64,000 nt of DNA from Pocillopora verrucosa (taxonomy: Eukaryota; Cnidaria; Anthozoa; Scleractinia; Pocilloporidae). The stretch covers positions 7,981,958-8,045,957 of the forward strand of contig NC_089314.1 in the NCBI RefSeq assembly GCF_036669915.1. Direction: 5' to 3'. The translations under genes and the position numbers were made by a program. Shown in pieces: positions 11,301 to 23,189 of this stretch (within the stretch, counting starts at the first letter, position 1; every line of letters starts with the position of its first letter). Under the pieces are notes generated by a model that worked only from the letters and a program-made list of their open reading frames with translations, did not search any database and had not been told where the DNA came from.

Positions 11301-14300
11301 TCAGCCAAAGGAGACTTTCGGTAGCTTGGTCATTAAAGCAGGTTCATTTCACAATAATTAACCTCGTTTAATGACGCTCTCAAGCGCTTTGGTTGGGGTT
11401 TCAACTCGAGTCCACAGCACTACCAACTCTTTCATTTAAAGTATACCTATGTCTGACCTCCAACTAAACACATCATCTAATATTAGCATTGACGAGGTTG
11501 GTTTTCTGAAAACGAGCTAAAAAGCTGTGTGATAAAATCTCAAAGGGAGTCTATTGAAAATTCTTTCAGAGGTTAGTACTGAACAACTTTTAGAGCCTGA
11601 AGTACGCTTCGTCGAATAGTCTTGCTCGATCAAGAGTCAACTGCTCCTTTTGAAATGAACTATTTATAGTGTAGTGCTGAATCTTACGATAAACATGAAT
11701 AGAAGATTTCACAAACAATTCTTCTACAACAGTTGATCTGATTTTCAAGCAGGCTTAGAAATATACATTAAAATAAAAGCAGAAATTTACTGAAAATTTT
11801 CTACCTGATAGCGATGATTCGTTCTCAATTTCCATAGTACTATTTACATTAAACCCTAATTTCACTCGTTCTGCGAAAGAACTTGCTGTAACGTACTATA
11901 AAAACCAGGCCATTTATCGATTAAAGTACACCAAAGTGGTATGATAAACTAATAATAAGGACTGTTGTGAAGTCAACACACACTCGAATGACTTTCAAGG
12001 AAAAATGCTATCAAGTACTCGAACATCAGTGACGCGAAACGTTTGTTGTCGTACCCAGACCCCAGACATTTTTTTAGTGAGTTTGAAAGAAACCCGATTT
12101 ATATTACATAACCTACCATTCACAGATTTTCCTGCCTGCCCAATTGCTTTGATCGGAGACAGATCAGGAAGAATATCGCCTTTAATATTAATTCCAGAAG
12201 ACTCAAGCACACCTGACGAACAGTCCATGGGGCTAAGGCTTTGTCTCGATAAATACCTCCTTCTTGCTGATGTGGGTGTTTCTTGTACAGTGGGTAAAGG
12301 TTTTATTGGAGACATGTTTGGACTAGACATGGTGCTAGCTGTGGAATGCCTTTGTCTCACAGCATTCCTTGGGGTTGATTGGTCAGATACAGGGCTTGAA
12401 GTCACCTAAAATTACAGTTTCAAATTAATTCTCAGAAGCAACTACACTGCGGTCCACCTTGTCGGCATGCTTTTAAGAATGATAAGAATTGATAACATGC
12501 AAATAAGTGGCCCCATACGCTGTAGTTTTACCAATTTACTTTCTGTTGCACGAGCAGCTTCTAAATAAAACAATGCTTTAATCTTGTCTAGGATGCTAGA
12601 CTCCAGCAGATTTCCTTCTCTCTGCATTTTGTCAAGTTTGCCCAACATTTACTGGTACCCATTCCCAAAAGGTTACCTCTCCCCTAGGTTGCATTTTTTC
12701 AGGTACACCCAGGACCTCTTCATCCACTGCACAAACCACCAAACCCCCACCTTAATCATATGTAGCTTATTTTAATTATTTCAATACAAGTAAATTATTA
12801 ACTGATCAGTACAATTGGTTATATTTGGACCAATCTTTAGGCTAAAATAACTTACAAAAGCAGGGCTTTTAGGACTCTTCAAGATGGATCTAAAACAAAT
12901 GAAATAAGAAATACATAACTTATGATTGCTGTCATTTCTTATTTAATTATGAGTGCTAAACCAGAAGCCTTTCTTGGTACTGATAAATTACCTTATGAAC
13001 AGGTTTCTTACAGTGGGGGAACTGTTGCTTAGTTACTTACTTTATATTGGTTGGCACCATCAAGTGATCCTTCTCTGCCATGGTTTTTGTATCTGTTGGT
13101 GTGAAAAGCTTCCGTCTCAATGATGACAATGAAGTGTCTTTACTACCATTGAGACCATCCTTATTGTAATAAGCTGCATCTGAAAAGAATGACCTTAATT
13201 GAGTACGTGACCAACCTAAACACAAGAGGAGCAATTTAAAAACTCCTGCAATTCAGTAGCCTCATCAATGACACTCACACTGCAATTTGAAAATACATTG
13301 TGAAAATTTAGTCATCTTTGTAGCAGTTCTTTGGAATGTCTTGTGATGCTACTTCCACTGAAAGAAGCTTCTTTTTGGAAGGAGCATTTTGTGACACCCG
13401 AAAGAATGGCTGAGAAACCCAGAGACAAATTGATTCAAAATATTTCGCTTACCAATGTGATTTTGTAGGTCAAAGTCTGGTGGTAAAGAAAGCTTTGTTT
13501 GACTGCTTGCTGAAATGATAAAAACCAATTTGAAGAATGTTATTTAAATTTAAGAGACTTCTACTTCTCAGTTTGAAGTTAATTTAGGTATTTCTCTTCA
13601 TTTTCAAGATTTTTGAGTCCTGTTGCTCAAATCCAACCTACACAAAGAAATGCAATGATTAAAAAGTGGTTAAAATTATTTTTCTTACCATCAGCCTTTG
13701 ATTTGCTATTTGATGACATTGGTGATGAATAGGATGATTCTACTGAACTTAGAGCCTCAATGTCTAAGAGCAAAGTAAAGGAAAATTATTACAGGTACTC
13801 TAACTTTCCTACATAGGATGGAATTATTTTCACAAGGTAATATGTAATATTTCAATAGGCTGATTATTTCTTCAATCAACTAAAAATAAAAATCTAATTT
13901 GAAATTAAGTGCATTATGTTTTGACAAAGTGAATTACAGTCTTTGATGATTCTTTATAACTGCATTGTAAGCAATCTTTGGATCAATATCAGTATCTGGG
14001 CAACTGCCCACCTACCCCTCCCCTAACCCAACAACAGTCAATTGATAACAAGCTAGGGTGAATGTTGGGTTAGGGGAAGGGTAGGTGGGCCATTGCCCAG
14101 ATACTGATATTGATCCCAATCTACTGCAAAATGTGTGAAACTAAATGACACTAAAGAATGATCATATACAGTAATGCATCAATGTCAAGGTTACCATTTG
14201 AATGGGGCTTTAGTCTCCACTAGGAGGCACGGTGGCCTCATGGTTAGTGCGCTCTACTCCAGATCAAGTGGTCTGGGTTCGAGCCCTGGCCGGGGTCATT

Positions 14301-16395
14301 GTGTTGTGTTCTTAGGCAAGACACTTTACTCTCACAGTGCTTCTCTTCACCCAGGTGTACAAATGGGTACCAGCAAATATTCTGAGGGTAACCCTGCAAT
14401 GGAATAGCATTCCATCCAGGGGGGGAGTAGCAATACTCCTAGCCACTTCATGCTAAAGGAAACCAGAGCTAAGCGCCGGCCCCATGGGCCACTAGGGCCT
14501 GCATAAGTGCTTTACTTTTTAGTCTCCACTAATAAATTTAAATGCCAAGGAACACTCACATGCAGTTGCAGGTGGCAGAGGAGAGAACTTCACATGTTTG
14601 GCTTCATGGTTTGGTGTCCATGGAGATGGAACAATAAAGTTTTGAGAGAAATACTAAAATATGAAAAAAAAAAATGAATGATATAACTTGATTACAAGAC
14701 TTGCATAGTGGCCAGAGCTAAAAATGTTGCAATGTGGTTTCTGTAGCGTAAAACAACCTCTTAGTATTGCCAGTACTACCTATCTACTTTTCTTCACAGG
14801 TTACACTTCCAAACACCCCCTAATATCGTTTTGCTAAGTTTCCCTTTGATTTTGCCATTTGCCATTTATATGAATGTATCTCTGAGTGGAAAGGGACAGG
14901 CGAAGAACATGACACTAGTCATTGATAGAAACATTTCAATCCATAGCCTAGCATGGCACCTCTTATAGCATTGCCATTGTTCAGCTTTAACCCTATGATA
15001 TAATATTGCTTGAATATAAATCAGTAGTAGTGTGTAAACCAACCTCATCTATTTTTTCTTGAGCAGCGATTTCATCTTCTTCCCTACATTAATAACATGA
15101 GACATGAAAAAAAATTTTTTTTTAACAAAATCTTTTGAAAATAAGGATCCATAACTTATAGCAGTGGCTCAGAAGACAAGGTTTTGATTTTTATTATATC
15201 TCTAATGGTGTCTGAGAGGTTTGGAAAACGATTTCTAATCATACCGAACAGCAACTAAAAGACAATTGAGGCAAAACCCATCAATTTTGAATTTTTATTC
15301 AGTTGTTAGGACATCTTGACATAGTTTAATTGCATCTTTCATTTTCCTGCAATTTGATCGGTTACTTTGAACAAGCCTTGAAATCTGATTGGTTGTTTTG
15401 TTTTTAGTGACTAGCCTCCTCATTGGCCAGGAAAAAGTTGCGATTTAAAGCAAAAAATGGTGCGATTTGTGAATAAATCACACCAATTAGAACCAAACAG
15501 ATTACAGAGACCACCAGTGATTTCAAAATGGGTGTAATAAATGTAGAAACCACCATTGCTGACTTGTTGAATACAATAATTATTTGTTAAATTGAGGTGT
15601 AACTAACCTTTCAAATGTGGTGCTGTATTCTTGATCTGGAAATTCTTCAATATCAGCAGGATTCTGAATCATGAATGATTTGCCAACATTTTGATGAAAT
15701 CAATACAGTACCAAAAAAACTCTTAATATGTTCAGTAAACATATAAATTTTATTAAGTCTTAAACTTTAATTTTATTGACTGAAAATGTTGCATCCTAAG
15801 AGTATCCTCAAAAACTAAAATGTCATGGAAAGGGATTTCTTAAAAACGAGATCTCGTTTACTTTAATTAACTTGAGGCTTGATTTTATCCTGAGAGTTTG
15901 TAGGATGTAAGGTAATCGAAGCAATAGGCTCAAGGATAAAACAATTAGAAAAACGTGCTACCGCATGATCGATAAAAACAACGTCAGCGTTCTTGTGGTC
16001 TAAAGTCAATTTTCCTGACACTACTCAAGCTATATTATCATATAAAGAGAATTACTTCTATATTCTAAAAGGATCACAAAGGATCAAAGTTTTCTTTCAT
16101 CCAGTCACTTACCAACCGTGAAATTTGCCCGATTGACCATCGAAAACTACGTCGTTTCTGCGACAGACAAAAAGTAATTTTAACAACAGAGTATTGATAG
16201 CAACAGCATAAATTTAAATATTAAACTGTGTCGTCAAAAGTTCACTTAAAATCATACCTTTTGACTTCCCGGTGTTTCTTGAATGGAGAACATGGAAGGA
16301 CTGAAGTCTGGGCAGTTTGTGCGATCTTCAATCCCGCTATCGAATGGATTTCGTGTAATTTCAGAACACGACAAAGAAGACATACTGTCTACCAT
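8387..16395 (-). CDS. BORA: Protein aurora borealis (Bora), 13 coding exons
   Basis: Bora binds Aurora A and helps it activate Plk1 before mitotic entry. Coding exons, 5' to 3': 16395-16258, 16157-16113, 15663-15608, 15083-15044, 14653-14560, 13763-13689, 13509-13453, 13179-13041, 12889-12856, 12405-12117, 10964-10002, 9128-8918, 8645-8387. All junctions are GT-AG and phases close, giving about 799 residues; human Bora is about 560, and much of the difference is the 321-codon exon 11 with a long acidic run. Diagnostic motifs are NPFDSGIEDR near the N-terminus, SFRWSIGQISRLNP (about 50-63), and NFIVPSPWTP (about 98-107), which matches the human Cdk-site segment VPSPW. LRRKLF lies in exon 8. 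A DSGYSE motif (about 765-770) sits where human Bora has its beta-TrCP degron. I chose the ATG at 16395. An in-frame ATG 17 codons upstream is possible but encodes a hydrophobic, unlike-family extension. Confidence 0.93.
9395..9634. repeat. MITE-like element in a BORA intron
   Basis: The ends are inverted: left GGGCCCAGTTGTT, right AACAACCTGGCCC on the plus strand. The ~240-bp interior has no coding potential. It sits in the intron between BORA exons 11 and 12 and shares its end motif with elements in the ILVBL gene at 30.6-31.1 kb. Confidence 0.55.
13980..14116. repeat. Foldback MITE, ~137 bp, with long arms
   Basis: The left arm begins ggatcaatatcagtatctgg and the right arm ends with its reverse complement. 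Arms of about 50 bp match with few mismatches around a ~37-bp centre. It lies in the BORA intron between coding exons 5 and 6. Confidence 0.85.
14223..14517 (+). mobile_element. tRNA-derived SINE with 14-bp target-site duplication
   Basis: The head carries an A-box-like TGGTTAGTGCGCT and a B-box-like GGGTTCGAGCCC. The body includes 'ggcaagacactttactctca' and 'cccaggtgtacaaatgggta'. The insertion is flanked by identical copies of tttagtctccacta at 14209-14222 and 14518-14531, which fixes both ends. It lies in a BORA intron in the opposite orientation to BORA. Confidence 0.85.
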
Positions 16396-16818
16396 TTTCA
16401 CTCGTTTTTTTAAAAATCCTAGCACACGTAAAAAGAAAAGAAGCAAAAGTCTAATCCACGAAATTTTGAAATCCCAAAACTGGATTGTAAATGGAGAAAT
16501 TTTGAATCTGGCGCCCAGCCGAAGTTGAAGAGGATTGTGCAGGTGAGGAGAATTTGAGAACTGATCACACGTGGCGAAGCCTCTTCGGCTCTTCCCGTAC
16601 TACTGTTGCTTGTTATTACCCATATAGTTCCCTAAAAGAAAAACTTTGAAATTAAGTTGCTGGAAGGACTTAAAAAAAGAAGCTCCTGAGAGAGTTGAAT
16701 CCTATGATGATCTGTTAGAGGCAGTAGAGAGTTAGATTTCCGTCCATTTTCTCCAAAGAATTACTTGTGTAGAATTCCGCTGTCCAAAATCATACTATTG
16801 ATTTACTGTAGTTCTAAA
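16396..16818. promoter_or_regulatory. Shared divergent promoter region between BORA and MZT1
   Basis: The BORA start (16395, minus) and the MZT1 start (16819, plus) face away from each other across about 420 bp. No TATA box is obvious. That both transcripts start here is inference from gene layout. Confidence 0.6.
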
Positions 16819-18581
16819 ATGGCGGATAGCAAGGTCGCTTCGGCTCGGGAAGCAATGGAAGGTACTGATTGCAGCCTTTTAGGCGTGTATTTCAGTCATT
16901 TTTTTTATAGAAGAATTGCATCGGTTTCATCATTTAACAGGTCTTGTGATTGGCAGCTCATCGACTAGACGAAAATGACATTACAAAACCAATATTTCTA
17001 TGTTGATTTCGTACTCGAATGTCTTAGCTTCAACCTATAACCAAGAAGTGTTGTCTCTCTCTTAAGGTGTCTCATTTTTTGCATCGTATCAGGAAACCTG
17101 TAATATTTTACTTGGTTTCAGCTTTAGTCGAGATCTCCAAGCTGCTCAACACTGGCCTTGACCCTGAATCTTTAGCGATCTGTGTAAAGTTGTGCGAAGC
17201 CGGAGTGAACCCCGAAGCATTGGCATCAGTTGTGCAAGAGTTACGAAGAGAAGCGGCGTCCCTACAGGTATAAGAAATAACTGATGCCTTTATCTCTGTC
17301 GCAAGCTTTTGACGGGTTGTTTCTCTTGTCCCCATTTAGCTATTTAGCCATAAAATAATCCCAGAACTCAATATAATTTATTAACAAGGATGAGGCTCAG
17401 GGATTTCTCATCTTTGGTTGTTTGGTCAAGAGTTGATGGTCAAATTATTGGGTGCAATAGTCCCACAAAGTTAAGTATTATGAGAATTTGTTCTAATGAC
17501 ATTCATGTGATTTCAGACACAGGATGTTGGAGAGAGGTGAAAGGTGACATTCACACGATTTCAAGAAAATGAATGGAATCAAGGATTGATTTATAGTTAT
17601 GTTGTAAGGGGTCACATTTGGGAACCAGCTTTTCTGAGCCAGCTTTTCAATGTCAAGGGACAGTACTTTGTATAGATGCCATCAAGGCTGCTTGTTAAAA
17701 TATCCAGAACATGTTCATTTTTTTCCTTAAACACCAGTTATTTATAGTAATAACTCCTATGAGTAAAGGGAGGCTTTTCTTACTTAAACAGTTCTCCATG
17801 CTAGAATTGTTAACCCTTTAACTCCCATGAGTGACCATGACAGAATTTCCCCTAACCATATCAATACAATATCAACCAGAAAAATGATGAGAATAAAGAA
17901 AAATATCAATTTGGGGATAACTAGTTGATCCAATGCTCAATTCTCTGAACTAACATCATAAGAATTGTGTGGTTGACAGTTAGGAGAATTACAAATTTGG
18001 TGTGGGAGTTAAAGGGTTAAAAGAGTCAAAGTAGAACTTGTGGTTTTGGTGTCAGCATCAAATAGTATTTGTATATATCAAACTTTGTTGTCACTTCAAG
18101 ACTTCTGCCCTTCCAGAGAGAATCTTTGTGTGTAGGCTCAAACCATGATTGCCATTGTACATTGGGCATTGAGGTTTGGTCTCACTGAAGTACTAAGGTA
18201 ATGGTTAAAATTGCATGCTAGGATTTGGAACTTAAGTGGGATGGAAGTCCATGGGAGAATTGCAATGTTCACCCACAAAAAGTGTAAAGAGCAAGGCTAT
18301 CAATTCAATTGGATAAGAACTTTATAGGGGTGGGGGGGGAGAGGAAAAAGTCTAGATGCTAGAACACTTCATTTACAAATAAACAGAATGTTTGTATATG
18401 GAAACTGACTTTGATCCCTTTTATTTTCATTTGAAAGTGGTAAAAACAAAGCTTGTCTTCTTTATTCTGTGAAGAGTCATAAACAGTAATTAAAATAACC
18501 TTAAATTAAGACCTTCTTCTTACAGTTTTCACTGATTTTTTTCATCAACAGCTCAAAGTCAACAAAGGTAAAATTGAATAA
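16819..18581 (+). CDS. MZT1: Mitotic-spindle organizing protein 1 (MOZART1)
   Basis: MOZART1 is a small subunit of the gamma-tubulin ring complex needed for microtubule nucleation at centrosomes and spindles. Exon 1 is 16819-16861 and exon 2 is 17122-17267. They join as ...[20 protein letters not shown] and continue through [19 protein letters not shown] and [13 protein letters not shown]. This matches the whole MOZART1 core (human: EISRILNTGLD, CEQGINPEALS, VIKELRK). Exon 2 can either read through its donor to a stop at 17273 (64 residues) or splice to a small exon 3 at 18552-18581 encoding LKVNKGKIE and a stop (72 residues). I prefer the spliced form because the acceptor has a strong pyrimidine tract and an AATAAA follows at 18704. 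Human MZT1 has 82 residues, with the shortfall at both ends. Confidence 0.9.
17810..18020. repeat. ~210-bp inverted-repeat MITE (family 1, copy b)
   Basis: This is the best-preserved pair of ends: TTAACCCTTTAACTCCCA at the left and its inverse, GGGAGTTAAAGGGTTAA, at the right. It lies in the MZT1 intron between exons 2 and 3. Internal words match the other family 1 copies in reverse orientation. Confidence 0.85.
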
Positions 18582-18936
18582 CCACAGTTTGTGAGTGAAA
18601 TTAAGGCAGGTTTAAGTTAAAATCTACTTTAATATATGCTACAGAAATGATTCTGGATACAAGCCTCAAAACTGGGATGAGTGTTGAGGTGTTTTGTCCA
18701 AGCAATAAATTAGATACTACCTGAAAAAGCCTGCAAGCAAGCCAAATGTCTCATCAGCACTTTTGAAACTAATAGACAAACAACTTGCCATAGTGTTTTT
18801 AAGCTTAACTCGTACAAAGGTCTTTGGTAACCTTCACATTCATACACTCTTTCCGAGCAAAAATATTTTTCTTCATAAGAATTCCGCAAAAATGTTGCTG
18901 AAATTCTCTTTTCCAGTTCAACTGCAAAGATTCAAC
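18582..18936. other. Convergent 3' ends of MZT1 and ACAA2
   Basis: The interval between the MZT1 stop and the ACAA2 stop contains AATAAA at 18704-18709, a candidate polyadenylation signal for MZT1. No ORF or repeat is recognisable. The two 3' UTRs probably meet or overlap here. Confidence 0.5.
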
Positions 18937-21900
18937 TCATTGAACATTTTCAAGAACAACAGCTATACCCTGACCACCTCCTATACATGCAGAACCAACA
19001 GCATACTTAGCACCAATTCGACGCAGCTCATGCACTAAGTGCCCTGTGATTCTTGCTCCTGAGGTGCCTACTGGGTGCCCTAAAGCAATTGCTCCACCAT
19101 TCACATTTGTCTTGTTCATGTCCAGTTCAAGTTCTCTTTGAACTGCAAGAAACTGAGGAGCAAATGCTTCATTCACCTGTGAAGATAAGATTGGAAGAGA
19201 TTGTGTTTAAATTCATAATGTTGTTTTCAACTTGTTCAAGTGGGTTGTGGATTATGCAAGAGAATTCATTTGGTTTTATTATTTGAGTTGATGATTTAAA
19301 TAAGCCACCATAAAGAGTTTCTAAAGCTGATGTTTCCTATAATACTGACAAGGAGAATATGTCTAACAATTAAGAGTTTCTTAAGGTTGTGATCATTTTC
19401 TTAGTTTGCATGACTTGAGTGTTTAATCCAGACATGATATTGGATGGAGAAATTAAATATTTATCACTCTAAGAGGTGTAAGGGTTTAAGATCCCAACAA
19501 GAAATCAAACAATCTTTGTAGCTAAGAAAAGATTTCAGGTTTTTTTAAGCCTTTATCAGAGTTATCTATACTTTTTCTGTACCTTAAAAATTAGTGTTAA
19601 TTTTCTGTATGAATGTGTTACATACCTCAACCAGTGCCATGTCTTGCAGACTTTTTCCAGCTTTATTTAGAGCTGCTTTAATTGCTGGGACAGGACCTAT
19701 TCCCATGATTGATGGCTCTACACCAGCCACAGAATATGAAGCAATTCTTGCGAGAGGAGTGAAGTTATGTTCCTTCAGGGCTTTCTCACTGACTAAAATG
19801 AGTGCTGCAGCCCCATCACATATGCCCTAACAACACAAACAGATGAAAATTTATCCTATCAACAACTGCTTGTAAACAGTTTCTATATACATACAAACAC
19901 AAAAGTACAGTGAAAGTAACTCACAGAAGCATTGGCAGCAGTAATTGTTCCATCTTTTTTAAACACTGGTGCTAACTTTGCCAGCTGCTCTATAGTACTG
20001 TCTGGCTTAGGATGTTCATCAACCTTAAATTCCTCTGGTCCCTTCCTGCCTTTCACAGTCACAGGAACAATTTCTTCAACAAATCGGCCATCTGCATGAG
20101 CTGAAAATGACCAAAACTAAACTTATGAATATTAACCAAACAGAAAAATTAAGTTACAACTACAAAATCAAGTAAAGAAAAGTAGTGACTTTGCTTCTCA
20201 CCCTTTAACACACAGAAGTGATTAACATGTAACTTCTCCCCATAATATTCATACAATATCCAACAAACAGGGTATGAAAATACTCAGACTAATTGGGTAG
20301 AAGTTGTTACCTTGATCTCACAACAAATTCTTGTAACTTATTTACAAGGAAATGTGTAGCAGCTGAGGGAGAGAATGAACAGTTGGATCTTGGGAGTTCA
20401 AGGGTATTTGTATCTGGAAGCTCTTAATGACTGTTCCAAGCTATCAGTTTGTCAAAAATTGTGAGTGAAATAGGAACCCAAGCTGGGAAAAAGAAAATAT
20501 GAGACACCCTCAAATAAGTTTGCTCCCCCACACTTTGCATTTTCCTGTCCAGGCCATGACTGAAAGCTGGGCACAGCTTGTTGATGAGTTTCAGCCTCAT
20601 AGTTTTATTTACCTTCAGCCCATCTTTTCTGAGATAGCAGAGCAAACTCGTCACATTCTTGCCTTGTGATATTGTATTTTTCTGCAAGATTTTCCCCAGT
20701 GACACCCATAGGCATTTTAGCATGAAAATCAGTCAAACCTTGCCACAAAGTGTCCTCAAGCTAAAGAATGCAATGAAAGAATAAATTAGGCTTTAATGAA
20801 ATTATTTTTCAACATTAATTACTTGTACTACCTGGAAAATTAGTTTTAGTATGGTAATCACATTAAAAAAAAAAAACAGTATAAACTTGCAAAGTTGTAA
20901 ATGAACAGATGAACACCACCATCTGAATATGCATTTTTGACGAGGTATCGAGAGGAAAGCTCACCTTTAAGTCAAGTCCTAATTTTGTTCCAAATCTAGC
21001 ATCTCTAAGGGCATATGGTGCTTGACTCATGTTCTCTGAGCCTCCACACAAAACAATGTCACTTTCACCCAGCTGAATCTCCTGTGCTGCTGTGACAACT
21101 GCCTGGAAACCTGAACCACAGAGTCTGTTCAAAGTCAAAGCTGGAGTCGTAACAGGGACATTGGCCTTCAGGGCAATATGTCTTGAGATATAGGCTGCAT
21201 CTGATGCACTCTGTGAATGGGCATTAAAAGGTTAACCATTATGGGCTGTTAACCATTATGGGCTGTTGACCTGAGATTAGACTTACTATGACTTACTACT
21301 ATCTGGTTGGTTGAGAGCATTCAATCAATATATGATAGCATGAGAAGTTGACCTGACAAATGCAATATCAGCATTAACCCAGAGAGAAACTCAAAATATC
21401 TGAATCTATTTTTTTCTAAGCACTGGTACATGCCAAAATAATTATTTTATAGTAATAAACTGTAATAAATCTTATTTCAGTAACGTTTTGAGCACTGGTT
21501 GTCAGACTGCATGTTGTGTGTATGTAGTAAGAAGTGTTCATTAAAAATAATTATATTTAGTTAATTTTAAAGAGATCTGAACAGAATCAATTCGTGGCGT
21601 AACTCCTTCACTCGCTTCAACTACAACTAGGGGACTTAACAAGACCTGTCACGCGATAAGAAAACTGCCGACAAACTAACAGCCGATCGCAGTCTATCTG
21701 TTCTTATGAAAATAATTCAAGGGATATTACTGCATTCATCAGCTCATAGTCATTTCTGAATCTTAACATAAATTTAATAAAGTGAAATTATTATCAGGAA
21801 TTACACGTCGCAAGTGTCCTTGTACAGATAGAGTACAAAGTCCATCATGACATGTAATAAAAGGTCAGAAGAGCAGACAACTGAAAAGATAAATAAACTT

Positions 21901-22202
21901 AATCTATCGGATCACTTCTACTACAACTCTTAATCTAAAAAATTCCTTTCTGATGTGTGGCCTAATTGTACTTTTTTTAAAAATAAAATATCTGCAACCA
22001 AGTTCAAATGTGTTACCTGGATAACGTTACCAAACACGGATGAGTCCACAATCGCTGGATCAACTTTTCCTGCTTCCATTGCGGCAACAGCGGCATGTTG
22101 TCCCAACACAGTAGCCGTTATACCCTTTAGTTTTCCTCCAAATGTGCCAAACGCGGTTCTCTTAGCCGCTACGATGTACACTGGACGTGCAAGACCAGCC
22201 AT
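18937..22202 (-). CDS. ACAA2: 3-ketoacyl-CoA thiolase, mitochondrial type
   Basis: It cleaves 3-ketoacyl-CoA with CoA in the last step of mitochondrial fatty-acid beta-oxidation. Coding exons, 5' to 3': 22202-22017, 21210-20965, 20760-20613, 20100-19925, 19826-19626, 19176-18937. All are GT-AG and the phases close to 398 residues, one more than the human enzyme. Catalytic parts are present: the nucleophilic Cys in NRLCGSGFQ (about Cys93), [11 protein letters not shown] (about 321-331), the His in [11 protein letters not shown] (about His353) and the second catalytic Cys in [10 protein letters not shown] (about Cys383). The N-terminus [19 protein letters not shown] matches ACAA2, whose targeting signal is not cleaved, better than ACAT1 or ACAA1. 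I see no inactivating change. Confidence 0.95.
20200..20406. repeat. ~207-bp inverted-repeat element (family 2, copy g)
   Basis: Ends read CCCTTTAAC at the left and a worn 'gagttcaagggta' at the right. Internal words 'taacttctccccataatatt' and 'gtgtagcagctgaggg' recur in the copy at 43.05 kb. It lies in the ACAA2 intron between exons 3 and 4. Confidence 0.7.
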
Positions 22203-23189
22203 TTTTACAATTTGCGAGAGTAAAGTTCAGCAGATAAATTTCGCAAACTAATGGTTGAGTAACCAAGCTTTTACTGTGATGTGGGCAGGGGATGGGTGGG
22301 TAATGGGCTGGTCTCAGCATACGCAAGGTCATTATTGCGGAAATGTCGTCGTCATTCATACATTTTTTTTGCCTTCACCAAAATTTCTTAGATCATGGAT
22401 GGATTTAGAGAAGTGTTGAAGGAGGCCTATTTTCTCTATTTATGGAGTTTCTTCATTTTTTTTTCTTTCTTTCTTTATTCATTCATTTTTTAAGGTTGTG
22501 AGCCGTTTTTAGGATGAAATGTACTTTTCAACAAGGTTTAAGTTCCTTTTTAGAACATTCGCTTTTAATTGGTAAATATTTTTCTATCAATTTCTTGTAA
22601 TTAAAACATCTTAAGACATAACTGTTATTTGATGTTCAGCTCTAGGGTTATTCAAGACATTTCTTTCACAAATCACCTTTAGGTAGCTATGCCTAACTGT
22701 AACTGTTAAGAACTAAGCTTGTTAAGGTCAAATAGAGGTTCTGTGACTCCATTCTCGGAATTAAAAAAAGTCTTTAATGATGATGGTCTGTAGCAGGATA
22801 CATGTTACAATTCTTGTTCTGTTCCTGGATACTACGCTTGTCTGTATTTACCATTTTAAAAAATAATACATTTTCATACAAAACAATGACATCAATGTAT
22901 GGGTGTCTTATTATCTCCTTTGTTTTGTTCCCCTTGATTCACAATATTGGCTCCAAAATTACCATTCATTTCAATCACATCAATCTTATTGTGTTTCAAG
23001 GGAAGTGAAAGTATGCAGAAAACTAAATATGATAATAGTTAAATCATTATTTTAATTAATCGTTAACTTGCATGTGTATACATTATATTACTTTAAATTT
23101 CTGTTTTTTGCCCTGAAAGTAATTTTCTGGTTAAGATCCAACCAAAGAAGCACTTGATTTATGTACAACCAGGGCTAAGAACACCAGGA
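22203..23189. other. Intergenic stretch between ACAA2 and TYW2
   Basis: This holds the promoter side of ACAA2 (close to 22203-22400) and the 3' side of TYW2 (close to 23189). No ORF with recognisable motifs is present. There is a pyrimidine-rich run near 22440-22490. Confidence 0.5.

Noticed and set aside
12005-12409. 134-codon plus-strand ORF opposite BORA exon 10
   Set aside because: Antisense shadow of a coding exon with matching splice sites and BORA-type sequence on the other strand.
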